Shown here piece after piece: positions 21,157-33,529 of a stretch of DNA of 64,000 bases. The stretch comes from Gliomastix tumulicola. Lineage: Eukaryota > Ascomycota > Sordariomycetes > Hypocreales > Bionectriaceae. How positions within the stretch are numbered: position 1 is the first letter of the stretch; every line of letters starts with the position of its first letter. Location of the stretch: the NCBI GenBank assembly GCA_001599755.1, contig BCHX01000002.1:744001-808000 (forward strand). Reading direction: 5' to 3'. The notes under the pieces are model-generated. The model had not been told where the DNA came from, ran no database searches, and saw only the letters and a program-made list of their open reading frames with translations. The position numbers were made by a program, and so were the translations under genes.

Positions 21157-21779
21157 GACCAGAACAGATCTCACACGGCCCGGGTTTAGCACTGCGGTGA
21201 GACGGCGCAGTGGTGATGCCCGGCGCGGGAAAGATGATGTGAGACAATGATCTACGTCGCAGGAACCGGTTGAGCTACAGTGGAACAAGGCTTCAGCTGC
21301 CAAATGTTGTGTGAGGGTGTGGGTGTCAAATTGTCTCACCGGTTCCTGCGGCTGGAGGCTGTCAGCCTTTTCGTCTCGTCTCTGCGGCAACGACATGTCT
21401 TACCCAAGACATCACCTCAGCCACCACTCAATCGTTCAACAGATCGCTAAGCATTTTCAGCAACATTTGTAAGTCCAGCTTGTCTTGGCCGTCTTCTCAG
21501 CTTGTGCTTCCTCCCCCGTGGGTCACTACCCGGCCTCAAATGGCACAGAAGGACACTGAAGTGGAACGCCCAAATCAGAGAATACTGGAACAGCCCCAGC
21601 GACGTCACGAGAAGTGCTGAAGAGAGCACAGGATTGATGAGACTCAACCGTTGACGACTTGATGCAACTTCACTCGACATGGGTGGCCCAGCTATCATAG
21701 TGAGGATCGTCTCTAGGTATGTATTCTTGTTGATCTACATACGACACCCAACCAACCGATCATCTAAAAAATCGCCTTG

Positions 21780-21798
21780 AAAAAAAAAAAAAAAAAAA
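21780..21798 (+). repeat. Poly-A run (19 bases)
   Basis: This homopolymer lies about 37 bp beyond the stop codon of the minus-strand fusion gene. On that gene's sense strand it reads as a poly-T tract in the 3' flank. Confidence 0.95.
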
Positions 21799-21834
21799 CA
21801 TTTTAGAAAGTCAAGTCCAGCTCTCCCTCCCCCA

Positions 21835-24800
21835 TCAAAACGTAGGCGCAAACCGTCCCACGCTCCCCGCCCGACTCGTCCTCCCCAGCTGGAAAGACCG
21901 CAGCGTGCTCGTCGACGCCCGCGGCCTGTGCGTCGCGACGACCTCGGCGCTCGAGCTGCTGCGGCCCCTGCTCCTCTCGCGCGCGGCCTGCAGGTCCTCG
22001 GGCACGCTGTACGTGGCGGCGCTCGAGCGTGACCGGGTGTTCAGGGGGCGGGCGCCACTACCACCACCACCACCACCACTGCTGCTGTTGATGAGAGATA
22101 CTGGTGCGATGGGGATGGTGCGGGCGTGCGTCGGCGAGTTGGAGCGTGTGCGCTCGGGCGTGATGGTCATGCCGCGCATCATCATCCCTGGACCCCGGGA
22201 CCGCATGTCTGATGTGGTGGAGGGTGGTCTGCTGGCCGGTCGTCGGTTGAGCTTCATCTTCATCATCATGTCCTCGACGGGGGCGCTAGACGCGAGCGAC
22301 TTGGTCGGCGAGGGACTCGTCTCGGGGCTCGAGGCCGGCGGCGTCGGGATGGAGCCATGCCCTGCGACGTCGGCGTCCTTGAGCATCTGGCCGAGCGTCG
22401 TCTCGAGGTACGTCGCGGGCACCCTGCTCAGACGGCGCATGGCGCGCTTGTTAGAGTCGATGAAGGCAGACATGCGCCGTGCCGCGCTCGTGTTCTCGTA
22501 CGTCTCGACGGCCGAGGGTGCATCGGCAGGGACGAGCGCGCGGGCGTAGTGCCTCTCGTTCAGGGGCTTCACGTGGTGCACGCCCATGGCGGGGCGGGCT
22601 GCAGCAGGTGTCTGCTCGATGGTCTGCTGCACCCGTGAGAGGACGCTCTGGAAGTCGACCTTGTGTGCACGCGACAATCCCTGCCCCTCGTCGGGGACAG
22701 CGCCAGCCTTTGTGGCAAGCACGAAGAGGGATCCGTCCCTGATACGACGACGGACAAGCCCCCAGCGCGTGCGAGCCGGGTTATGCTCGATCTCAGGCTG
22801 GTAGATGGTGTGCTGCGCGAGCCGCGAGTAGAAGATCTCGAGACGGCGCGCCATGCGCTCGAGGATGTGCATGAGGATAGAGCACATGGCTGTCACTCGC
22901 TCGGCACCCGAGTCAACGCCATCATGCTCAAGCGCCATTACAGTGCCAAACGCCTCCATACCCCGGCAGGCCTCCTCGCGGATATCCTCGAGCAGCTCCA
23001 TATCCAGCTGCACCGACTTATTGGCATAGTCCATGATGCCGCGCTCCTGGAAACGCGCAGGCGCCCCGTCGCACACGTACTCGCCGATGAGCGAGACCTC
23101 GGCAGACGTAGCCGTCGCATCCGCAGACGACTTCGCGCGCGCGACGATGCCGAGGATGTCCGGCAGCTTCGTCTCCGAGGACAGGTCGGACCCGGACAGC
23201 GACGCGGCGTTGACCATGGCGAAGGACAGCTTGAGCACGAGCTCCTGGAACTTGGCGCCGAAGAGGCCCGAGAAGCCGGACTGCAGCAGCCGCGACTGGT
23301 ACTGGTAGAAGATGCGCACGCCGAGCATGTTGATCATGCTGCCCTGGTACCAGAGCTTGGACGAGCCCATGAGGTCGTCCATCTCGAACTGCTGCGACAC
23401 GAGCGTCTCGACGGTGGTGCGCAGGTAGTCGGCCCAGAGGTCGTACAGCCCGCTGAGCTCTTGCTCGGGGCCTCGTCCAGCTGCAGCAGCACCGCGGCCG
23501 CCAAAGTCGGGCTTGGGCGTCAGGTGGCCGACAAAGTACTTGGTGAGCAGGCTAGCGACCTCGGGGTTGTTGGTGTGCCCGAGGTTGTCGAAGGACTTGG
23601 AGCAGTCGACGCCGGCGTTGGACTTGATGATGAGCGTGCCGCCGGGGTGCATGCTGCAGAAGTCGGTGACGTCGTAGACGCTGCCGTGGACGGCGATCCA
23701 GATACGGCCGTCGGCGCGGTGGCCCGTGTGCAGGGCGAGCTCCGAGAGCGGGATGGTTGGGCGGTTGCAGGGGAGCGGCTTGGGCGTCATGAAGACGTCG
23801 AGCATGATGCGGCGCTCGGCAAAGGCCGTGTCGATGATCAGGTCTGTCGAGTCCATCGTGGCCGTCCGGTGATTGTATATCGCACGCCGGATGCCGCCCA
23901 TGATGGAGTCGAAGACGGCCACTGAGCCGCAGATGTACAGGTAGCCGCCCAGGCCGCCCTGCTTCTTCGACATAACCAAGTCGCAGACGGTGGCGCCCTG
24001 GTCGTCGGCGATGAGAGAGTCGATGTACCGCGGCGGCGTGCGACGCTCGACGAGGGCATGTCGCGAGGAATCGTATGCAAGGCCGCGATCGTCTCGGGAG
24101 AAGGCGACGTGGACCTCCATGTCGCCAGAGCTCACGAGAGGTCGGAGCTCATCCTCGTAGCAGAACTTTTCGCGGGACTGAACACCAAGGTACAGGATGT
24201 TCCTACCCACGGAGCCGTTGGCAATGCGCGACTGCCAGAAGCTGCGGAAGGGCGCGATGCCGCTGCCACCGGCAAAGTACGCACACGGAGCGCCACCGTC
24301 AAGTGGCAGCTGGAACGTCATCGGGCGAGAGATGCCGACCAGCAGAAGGTCTTCGTCGTCTTCCATGGACGCGTACTCGTCAGACGAAGGCGGAGGGTTG
24401 AGGAAGCCACTGCTGACACCGGCGCGGCGGATGTCCATGTTCCCTGCGAACGTGCCGCAGAGCTTGTACTCGGCCCGAGAGATGGTAAGCTGGATGGTGC
24501 TGGGCAGTACCTCACCCTCTTCGATGCTGCTCGAGATGGAATACGTCCGCGGCACCTCGACAGAGATGATATCGGTCAGCCAAGGGATGAGACCGTTGAT
24601 GCCGCCCGCAGACAGATCGAATGCCCTGTCCCAGATGTGCGTCGGGGTGTCCATGACGGCAGCCTGCAGCAGGTCTCCCAGACTGCCACGGACGGGCCAC
24701 TCGTCGGTAGCCAGGACCTGGAGGATGGTGTTGGAGGAGGCGTGGAGCAGACTGTGAATCTTGAGGACGAGGTCCTGCGTCAGGGGCGCGAGATGGCCGC

Positions 24801-26878
24801 GTCGAAGGATATCCTTGACTGTGAGGGTGGGAATGCCCGTGTGCGTGTTGCCGCCGGGCGTCTGAGCTGAGATGGTGTCGAAGTGCTCGGCGAAACGCAG
24901 CCACTTGGCGTCCAGCTGGACCGGCATGTTGAGCATGTCGTCCAGGCCGAGCGCCGCAGCCACCTTGGCGCACTCCTCCCATCCGTTGAGGGGCATGATG
25001 GCCAGTCTGTCGCCGGGCTGGTACGTGATGCCGGTGTCGTGGATATCCAGCGTCACCATGGCGATGGACCTATCCGGATCCGTGTCAACCGAGTCCCGGC
25101 TGAGGATCCTCGCGCCGTATCGGCACTCCTCGAAAGTGCCTCTCATCTGGTGCGGCTCAACGGGGATCACGCCTCGGTACGGCTCCAGCCTCTCCTTCAT
25201 GGCATCGGAGAACTGACGGTGGACCTCCTCCCACGGACGACCACTGCTATCAGTGCCGCCCGAGTTCCCGTTCGTCTCAGTACGACCCGTCTTGGAAGCC
25301 ACCTCGAGGATCCCGAAGACCTTGTACCGATGCGTCCCCATGAACCCACGCTCACCAGTATAAGCCTCAATAATCCCATCCAGCACCCCCATCAACCGCG
25401 GATCCCCAGACTGCTTCACAAACTCGGGAACCCGATAATGGTACTCGATCGACGCGATAAACGCCCGCAGATTCGACGGCAGCCACGCCCGCAGGTGCAG
25501 ACCCTCGCCGCCGAGGAACGAGTCGTACTTCTTGCGGCCGAGAAACGCGTCCATGACGAGATAGGGCGGGAACTGCAGGCCCGAGGCAGCGGGGCAGCGC
25601 TTCGACAGCGGCGCGGAGAACTTGCCCCAGCGCACCCACTCGGTGGCCGAGACGAAGTTGTCGCCCGAGTTGGGGTTGGTCGAGATGGAGTGGAAGGCGT
25701 TGGGCATGCGCTCGAGGATCTCCTTGAGGCGGACCATGGCGTGGAGGAGGCCTTCGATGTTGTGGTTCATGACGTGCTCTTGGCAGGCGGCGATGGCGTC
25801 GGGGCCGTGCTGGAAGGAGGCTGTGATAGGGGTCAGTCAGTGGTGAGATGAAGAGTGCGAGGCGAGACAAGACAAACCCGATGTGTCTGCGCATCCCTTG
25901 AGGAAGGCAATCTCGGTGCGCTCACCAAACATGGGCCACCGCAGATCGGTGTTGTCGAAGCGCCCGACATAGGGATACGTCGACGTCGGATCCCTCACGC
26001 GGATATTGTACGACGCCTGGTCGAAGAAAGTCAAGTGCGGGATGGCACGTCCCATTCGTCGCGACACCTGCCAGTACGGCAAGCCGATGCACTTCGGGAT
26101 CCCAACCAGCTCCGGGCCCAGCTCATCACTCATCTCCACCGCCGGGCGTGGGCGCTGCATCGACGACGCGCTCACGCCGTCGTATCCGTCGTTCTTCTCC
26201 TCGTACCGGTAGATGGAGCACAGCATGCCGAGCGCGACGATGGCCGCCCACAGCGCCTGGTCGGGGATGACGTCCTCTGTCCCCTGGATCAGCGGCAGCG
26301 CGGCGACAGACTCTCGCACGCGTCCCCTTGAGACACAGCCAGGCATACGCTCGCAGAGATCCGACCACACACGACCGGGGCAAGCAGCCAGCGCCCCTGC
26401 CGCCTCGTTAGAATCAGGCGCGCAGAAGCCGTGCTCGGCGCTGAGGTAGCCGTCTTTCCATCCCGTACGCGAGCCGATGGCCTCGGCGCGGATCATGACC
26501 TGGCGCGCGGGGGCGCCGAGGGCCGCAGCCAGAAGATCCTCGTCCGAGGCGACGAGGGAGTCGACGTCGGTGACGTTGGTGACATACTCGGCTGAGGGGA
26601 TCGTCGCGTAGAGCATCTCGTTGATGGACTTGCGCTCCCTGTTGCGGAGCCACTCCTCGATGTTGGCATCGGCGGGGATCTAGTAGCGTTAGTCTCTTCG
26701 ACCGGGTGAGGTAAGTAAGAAGAACTCTCACATTGAACGCTGCGTGAAGATCACCAACAGGCGCATGGCCCGAGAAGGAGCATCCCCTAGGCCCGGTCTG
26801 CCGGCCTCGGGATACTGACCGGCTAGCCGGACACTGGCCTCTGAATGAGCCGGACACGGGACAGGATCGTTCCGACAT
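21835..26878 (-). CDS. Three-module fusion: IDO/PrnB-like heme domain + NADPH/FAD reductase + cytochrome b5
   Basis: This is a predicted self-sufficient heme oxygenase-type enzyme. Exons are 26878-26732, 26679-25878 and 25820-21835, joining in phase to 1644 residues. Residues about 50-500 look like the indoleamine-2,3-dioxygenase superfamily: PYWQVSRRMGRAIPHLTFFD, then LPSNLRAFIASIEYH and GTHRYKVFGILEV, where His480 aligns by eye with the proximal heme ligand. Residues about 545-990 are a cytochrome P450 reductase-like FAD/NADPH unit: FAD motif RTYSISSS (741-748), GGSGIAPFRSF (834-844), LYICGSVAVF near 944. There is no flavodoxin/FMN domain. Residues about 1005-1085 are cytochrome b5 with HPGG (His1041) and LGHTNNPE (His1065). 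An unrecognised helical region follows (about 1095-1420), then a Ser/Pro/Arg-rich tail with a glycine run. Electrons could pass NADPH to FAD to b5 to the heme domain. The substrate is unknown. Confidence 0.85.
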
Positions 26879-28183
26879 TATGGCTGACTGAAAATTAAAA
26901 CCACAGAAAAATAATTCAACCAAAAAAACAAAAGAGTGTCGCTGGAAAGGCAAAGGAAAGAAAACCGAGGGCCTGCCCTCTGGGTATTTTTCAAAGAAAG
27001 AGAAAAGCAAAGAAGAGAAAGTGAACGGCCGTTCAGATCATGAATATGGGATGAACGAGACGCCGGCATGCATCGTTCACGTCCGAACTCCTCAAAGGAA
27101 AACCCCATCGGCCAGGTGGGATGGGCAGGGCCGTCCTCTCTTAAGTGTGCAGTGCAGTGCAGGGCCCTCAGCAAGCGCCATGATCGTGTTTCGGAATTTG
27201 CCCAAGAAAGGGGAGGGGAGGGGGCTAGTTGGGATGAGTCTGGGCCTCATCTGATGATTTCCCAGTCTGTGGTGAGTCGAACGGACAAATCCCCGGGGGC
27301 GTGGCCGGCAGTCATAGCGACGAAATCCCTGGAGATTCGAGGCGCTGTCGTATGAGGGAGCAAGCGTCGGCAGATCAAAATAGTGGGCAGGATCAATCAA
27401 TCACCATTCGCCCCCCCCCCCCGATCCCAATCCCAATCCTAATCCCCCTGCCCCCCTGTTCTCTGGCAGCTTCTGAATTGGCTGCTACGTGCGTGCTGTC
27501 CCGGAAAACTCCAAGACTGGAAATGCAAGACAATTGTGGGCTTCGGCCGAACTTGCAGGATGATTGCGGGGGATTTAAAAAAAAAATTCACACCTTTATT
27601 CATGCTTAATTGTTATGCCGCTAGCAGCTCCGGCGCTAAACCGGGCCTCGTGGTTAGTGTGACGAGCCTCACTCCAGCTGGGACGAGAACCCTCACACAG
27701 CAAGGGGAAAAAAAACAAGGCAGGTCTCTGGTGAATGCTGCAGCAGAAGAGAGGCGGTCTGAGCAAGCAGGCAAAAGCGCAACGTGAAACGGCGGGGAGC
27801 TCCGAAACGCGCCAGGGAGACGAGACAGCCCCTGGCGACTTCTGCAGCGCCACGGGTCGCAACCTGGAAATGCACGTGGCGACAGTTGCATATTAACTAC
27901 CACTGAAATGGCGAATTTGGGGGGAGGGGGGCGCTGAAACGAGGCGGGCCTGTGTCAACTGTGTTCTCGAATGAATCGCGCCATCATCCTCCTGCGTGCG
28001 ATATTAGTCGTAGTAATAGCTGCCGTCGGGCAGTAATAATATGACACACAGGAAATGCCCCCCCTTTTTTTGGCTCCTGGCAGCGGCTCTGCCATTTTAA
28101 CGTCAGACTAATGCACGCGTGGATCGCTTGGTTCCCAAAAGATGCGGGAAGGATTTCACGAGCGATCGCTGTTCCCATCGATA

Positions 28184-28201
28184 TGGTGGTGGTGGTGGTG
28201 G
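28184..28201 (+). repeat. (TGG)n microsatellite
   Basis: Six TGG units in noncoding sequence. Confidence 0.9.
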
Positions 28202-29949
28202 CGGGAAGTCCCGTTTATTAATCGCCTCACGCAGGTCTGACCCAACATACATGCATGCCAAGCTTTTTTTTTTTTGGAGAAGAAGGGGGTACATGCAGAC
28301 GACGTGTGGTCACCAATAAAAAAAATCAGGGAATTTGGGGTTTCATGGGTTTCGATGCGTCTGTTCGGCCAATAATCGAGATGTGATGGGCCGAATCGGG
28401 TTCGTGGCGCTGACATGCATATTTATTGGCACTCCTCCTGACATATGAGTATGTGGTGTACGAGACGACAGTGTGATTGGACACAATTGTTGGAGAAATC
28501 TGTCCAATCAACGACGTCCCTCAATTCGGGGTGCAGCATTGATCGAGACACGCCCACGGGTATTAGCAAGGACGGACACCTGTCGCAAGTGCCGGTATCG
28601 GGATAAGGAGGTTGGCCCTTGGCCCAGCTCAACATCACTTGTTAGTCTCATGCTCTACTCAAAATCGAAAATACTCGAAATTCGCGGAGGGTTCAATTCA
28701 CAGCTATAATTACATGTGATACAATCCAGCTACTCGTCATAATGGACGGATCACTTGAGAAACCAACGTCCAGGCCGACCGATCATGACCCGTGGACACC
28801 TATCGACCCTCGATAAAAGGCACGTCGAAGGCACGTCGGAGGGAAACACGTCATTTCTCAGTGAATTAACACCAGAATACCTCGCTAAAATGCCCTGCCG
28901 TCTGGTTTGACAATGGTCAAGCTGCTCTCAAGGCGGGAAGGTGAGCTGTCGACACCTAAGGGGTTGAAACAGCTGCGTGGAGAGAAGCAACATATCTCCT
29001 GATATGTGGGCCGATGAGACGAGTTGCCAGTTCTGCACGAAAATTAGGCACCCGATACCCGACGCCCAGACGGCAGTAGGCGCGCTCTTCCAGTCGAGAA
29101 CAGCAGTCATCTCGTCCGCTAATCTTACCCACCCGGGGCTCAGACTACCCTCAATGGGCAGCTTGCTATGCGGGCACCGAAGCGCGCGATCGAGTCGTCA
29201 CCGTCAAGTAGAAAGGTAGATCACACTCACCTACGATTGATACGCAAAGCAGCCTGGATGGCGTTGCTTTGCTTCGCCAGAAAATTGCGGACGATTGGCA
29301 CGCCCGCGTTAGATACAGGCTGGGGAACAGTCACCCGGCGCTCACAAGACACGCAAATCCCCCAGACTATATGCCTGTGAAAGCAGCAATTTGTCACTGG
29401 TGTGGAAAAGTCACCAGCGTCGCCAATTGGTGAAAGCCAGGTGGGTCACCAGCCCCCAGCCACAATACAATCACTGTGGCTGGATCGTGAGGCATCACAC
29501 GAGACGAGGCGCAACACTCGCAACAAAACAGCAATAAAACATCCCCAAACCACACATAGGAATAAAAAAAAAAAGAACACGACTCATGAGGCCTCAAAGA
29601 ATTGAAAAATAGCAAAAAACGGCAAAAGGTTCGGAGGCGTCCCTCCTACATCCTTTGTCGTCGGGCCGGAGTCGAATTGAGGTTCTCTTCGGGCACCCTA
29701 ACCAGCGCTTGCACTTGATGAGAGCACAGACCGAAGCTTGGTTAGGCGTGCGGCCAGGGGGGAGAACTAGCCAACTGGGCTATCGGGACAGCTGTCGTAC
29801 CTGGTTAGAAACAAGGGCCCTTTTTTGGGGGTATAAAGCCTTCAACGGCGTGCGGCTGTGTCGTGGCGCAAGACAGCGACGAGACAGCACGGCAGCAGGT
29901 ACACAGCGAGTCTACCAGCGCAACGACAGGGCATGATCCCTTGGCTCGG

Positions 29950-30494
29950 TTATTCCTTCGAGACGAGGTCGTCGATATGCTCGATGAAGTCTGCTGCCGT
30001 GCATCGGTCGTGATCGCGAGGTAGGCGGTGTAGACGTTCGGCGGCAGCGGGGTGTCGCGTACGTGTCCTCGACACAAACGGCGAAATCAATCCACCACAT
30101 CGCGCAGCCATCCAACGGGCCAAATGCTGGTCTCCGATGATTCCAGTCACATCAGCGAACGAAAAGAAACCCTTTGCACGCTGAATGCACGGCGTCTCTC
30201 CGTGATTTCTCCATGCCATCGATGGTCGACACCGACAGGGCCCAGACCCCGCCCCAGATAGCTGGTCTCGACACCACCCCAACCAAGCCCCAGCAGCTGG
30301 TCCGTCGTAAATATCTCCAAGAGAGACAAAACGATACGGTATTGTTCCGAATACTGTATCCCGCCGATAGGAGTCTCCAGACGGGCAAGTATCGAGTTGC
30401 TGGGCTCAAGATTCGGTGAGGACACGGTGCGTCGGGCGGGGGACACGTAAATGCCGCAGGGATTCAGGGCGACAGGCTGCATCCGACCCAACAC
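29950..30494 (-). other. Possible unassigned gene fragment or relic
   Basis: Two overlapping minus-strand open frames read like protein in succession. The first has LEPSNSILARLETPIGG and LLEIFTTDQLLGLGWGG. The second, in another frame, has FADVTGIIGDQHLARW and TAADFIEHIDDLVSKE before a stop. An intron from about 30230 to an acceptor near 30180 could link them, but the donor (GTCGAC) is weak. I do not recognise a family. It may be a small real gene, a decayed gene, or chance. Confidence 0.2.
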
Positions 30495-31069
30495 GGCGAT
30501 GCAAGCTGAGAAAACATGATCCCCGGTCCTGACGATTCGCCCAGAGAGGATGAGCGATTTTCAGAAGATATTAATGAAGGGCGGGTGCTGAAAGTTCATG
30601 TCAGAGGTTGGTCGAGTGTCGTGGTTGCGTCAAATTTCGGACAATCCACAGCTTCTCGACGTCCAAAGTGGATGTGTGGCCCGGATCGGAGTAACTCCAC
30701 TTCCGCGACTCTCATCGCCTGAAGCTCCCTACCCTGTACGCTCAGGTATCAACTGGAATTCGCAATCATGCATGCTCAATTGAGGCTAGAAAATAAATCA
30801 GAAAGCTTTCGCCGTAGGAACTCCGGCACCAGTGGCTAGTGAGGGCCTTCATATCGCATCAAGACTAACGATGCATGCATTTCTGAACTGTAGTGGAAGC
30901 CTGACGTACTCCAAACCCACACAATTGGGTGATGATGGGGAGGAACTGGACAGAGCGTGTTAGGGCATCTCAGGTAACCTCCCGAACTTATACCTTCCTG
31001 ATGAGAAAAACAGTCTTGACTTGTCCCTACATCAGCTTGTTATGCGCTAGCAGGACGAGACTCCCTTTG

Positions 31070-32839
31070 CTATATCATAAGAGACTCCATATGCATGTCC
31101 TCCCACCCGCAAAACATATATGCGATATCTAGCCTGTCTACGCCCTGCCCAGTGACGTGCACCCAAGACAAGCTCTCGATCCGCTGCCAGAGGCCGATCC
31201 GATCCATGCTGTGCATAGCATCTCCCTCCTCGGTCGAATTTTCTTCAATCTCGACGACTCGCTCGATCACCCTCGCAGCATATCTACTATCCCAAACCGC
31301 CTCTCGTATTGGTCGGTGCCTCAAGATGCGCAAGACTTCCCGTCGAACCCCAGGGTGTCGGCATTTGGCGCCGACAATGAAAAGCACGGGGACAATCCCG
31401 ACCTCCGGTGTGAAAGTGGCCTTCAGAGAGCCCGAATCCTGCTCATGCGCCTCCATGACGTCGCTCGCCAAGGCGACGCATTGCTGGAACTGAGGCAGAA
31501 AGTTGTCGTATTCCATTTCGCTGCCAGGCCCGGAGACACTGATGAGAATCCATACCACAGTATACTGGAGGCGAAGCAGCGAAATGAGTCGGTGACTTCC
31601 AAATTCCATCTCATGGGAGCCTCCTTGCTGTAGCATGTTTCCGAAGAGAGTCGACCATGCTTCCAACTGTTCGCGCACGGCAAACCTCTCAGGGGAGGGT
31701 GCTGGCGGTGTACCCATCATGGCCATTTGCTGCTCCGTGTAGAACAGCTTCATCACCCGAGCGACGAGGATCTGAAGGTGGTCGGTGGCCTGGTCAAGAG
31801 ACTGGAAGGCAACACGGGTGGACAGAAGCTGGGAAATAGATGTCTCCTCGATGTCCGTCGGAGTCCAGTCGATTAGGAAGGTAACAGCCTGCCTGTCAAG
31901 ACGGCGGATCTGTCTTGTGATTTGCGAGAGAAAGGTGCGCATGCCTGAGGAGTTGGCATCGCTATCCGTGCTGATGCTTCGCGAGAGCTCCACCCCTCCA
32001 CGTAGGTGCTTCATCGACTGGGTGTAGTTGTCCGCCAGCTCATCGAAGCACGTGAAGAGATAGCAGACCAAGAGCGTGATTGCCGTTCTCTCGAGGCTGT
32101 CACCACCCTTCTGATTCAAAAGAAGCTGAATCGCCCGGTTATAGTAGCGCAGCGGAGCATCATCTGATAGCCGCTCTTCTAGGGATGGCGGGGGACGCGC
32201 ATGGTCGCTGGTGTTACGCTCCAGGTGGTTTCGCTGGAGCAAAGCCAGCGCAGTGGCAGCGTACCGCACCGCTGGCACCGTTTGGGAGAAAAACATGAGA
32301 GTCTTCCGCCATGAGTCGCAAGGATGGTATACATTCAGATGCTGGATCGAAATAAACTCGAAAAACGATATCGCCTCCGTCTGAGCAGGCCCGGTCGCTG
32401 GTAAGACCATCAGTGGCTGGAGATTCTGCAGGATGAGGTCATGGGGGTTCTTGTGCTGCTGGTTTGGCGGATATGCACTGGTCATGGGGTAAGGGTGGTG
32501 AGTGTGGTGGCTCATTGCGCTATTGGCTTCAACGGCCTGATTGGTGCTTGTTTCAAACGCGGTCGGAAAAGGGGGTGGTGATATGGAATAGCCGTCGCAG
32601 GTACGGCCCGTGGAGCTGCATTTCAAGCATGACGGCCGAGTCTCATCACACTTTACTCGTCTTATTCTGATGGGCAGGTGTTAGTATTTACACCTCTCAA
32701 TAACATTTGATCGTCGGGCCGTTCGAGCTCACTTGCAAGTCTTGCAGCCCGATCGGGACTTTGGAGCAAACTGGCGAGGCTTCTTCCTCCAAGCTTGCTT
32801 GGCCGCTCTGCTGTCCTCGTCCTTGATCTCGTCCACCAT
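31070..32839 (-). CDS. Zn2Cys6 fungal-type transcription factor
   Basis: This is a nuclear DNA-binding regulator. Exons are 32839-32733 and 32666-31070. The 66 bp phase-2 intron (32732-32667) splits the zinc cluster, and joining gives 567 residues. The binuclear cluster reads CKTCKIRRVKC then CLKCSSTGRTC (C-x2-C-x6-C ... C-x2-C-x6-C) at about residues 32-60. It is preceded by a basic stretch (WRKKPRQFAPKSRS) and followed by a His/Pro/Asn-rich linker. The remainder is a helical fungal-specific regulator region without a classical linker coiled coil. No other ATG upstream keeps frame, so 32839 is preferred. It is divergent from a secreted peptidase gene across about 690 bp and is a candidate regulator of it. 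Confidence 0.9.
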
Positions 32840-33529
32840 GTCGATGTTTGTTAGCTCGCCAAGCTCTGTAGTGGGCGCCCGTCGACGGAGAGGATGATCC
32901 CCGCAGCGATCCCATAAACTGCCTCGTGCGTGGTGATGGGTCCAGAAAGTCGGTGGTTCTAGGTGCTCTTCCTGAGTCCCCTGTGATGAGAGTAAACTTG
33001 TCTACCGCGTCATTTGGGATGGACACTTGGAAACTACAGACGCGTGGTATTGGGGAAAAACGTCAGAGGAATATTGGGCATTGGGAATCAAGTAAAAGGA
33101 GTCAGCGTAGATCCAAATGGAGACTAGTGCATATCCTTGATTGGCTGGTTCGTACAAAGCGGGTCTGCTAATGTAGGGCTGTGCTCGACGCGAGTGCCGG
33201 CTTACGAACGAAATTGCGGCACGGATTCAGTGAGAAAAGCGTCACTGAAGTATTTTCGTGCTGGTGGGTAGTAGCAATCAAATTTGAAATAGGTCAAGCA
33301 GACATCGACTGGCTCATTCGTACAGGTGGGGTGCTGTCGCTGGTTGAGCAGGGGACAATACGACTCGGTGAACAAGGGAAGCAATGAACCAGCAAGCTAT
33401 GATGTCAAGCCTCTGGAGGAATCGAATTTGTATATATAGTCTTATGGCATCTCAATTGGATCTCATGGAATGAGTCTTTCAAGCAAGTCACAGAAAGTCC
33501 AGATACATATATCAATCTTCCTGACAACC
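32840..33529. promoter_or_regulatory. Divergent promoter region, Zn2Cys6 regulator and secreted peptidase
   Basis: These 690 bp lie between two divergent start codons. TATATATAG at 33431-33439 is about 95 bp upstream of the peptidase ATG and is a fair TATA box for it. No operator was identified. Confidence 0.5.

Larger units (their letters stand above)
20457..21834. other. Intergenic region with repeats
   Basis: No exon was supported. It contains GT-dinucleotide runs at 21109-21156, a split inverted repeat at about 21255-21351, a 19-A run at 21780-21798, and a sequence near 20930-21045 with tRNA-promoter-like boxes. The right end is the 3' side of the large minus-strand fusion gene. Confidence 0.5.
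26879..31069. other. 4.2 kb gene-poor region
   Basis: I found no gene I can support firmly. Items are a (TGG)n run at 28184-28201, C-, T- and A-homopolymers, a tRNA-promoter-like segment near 29650-29800, and a possible gene relic on the minus strand at 29950-30494 (listed separately). The left end is the promoter of the fusion gene. Confidence 0.5.

Noticed and set aside
22663..23925. 420-codon plus-strand frame opposite the heme fusion gene
   Set aside because: Shadow of the minus-strand cytochrome b5 and helical region; no conserved features.
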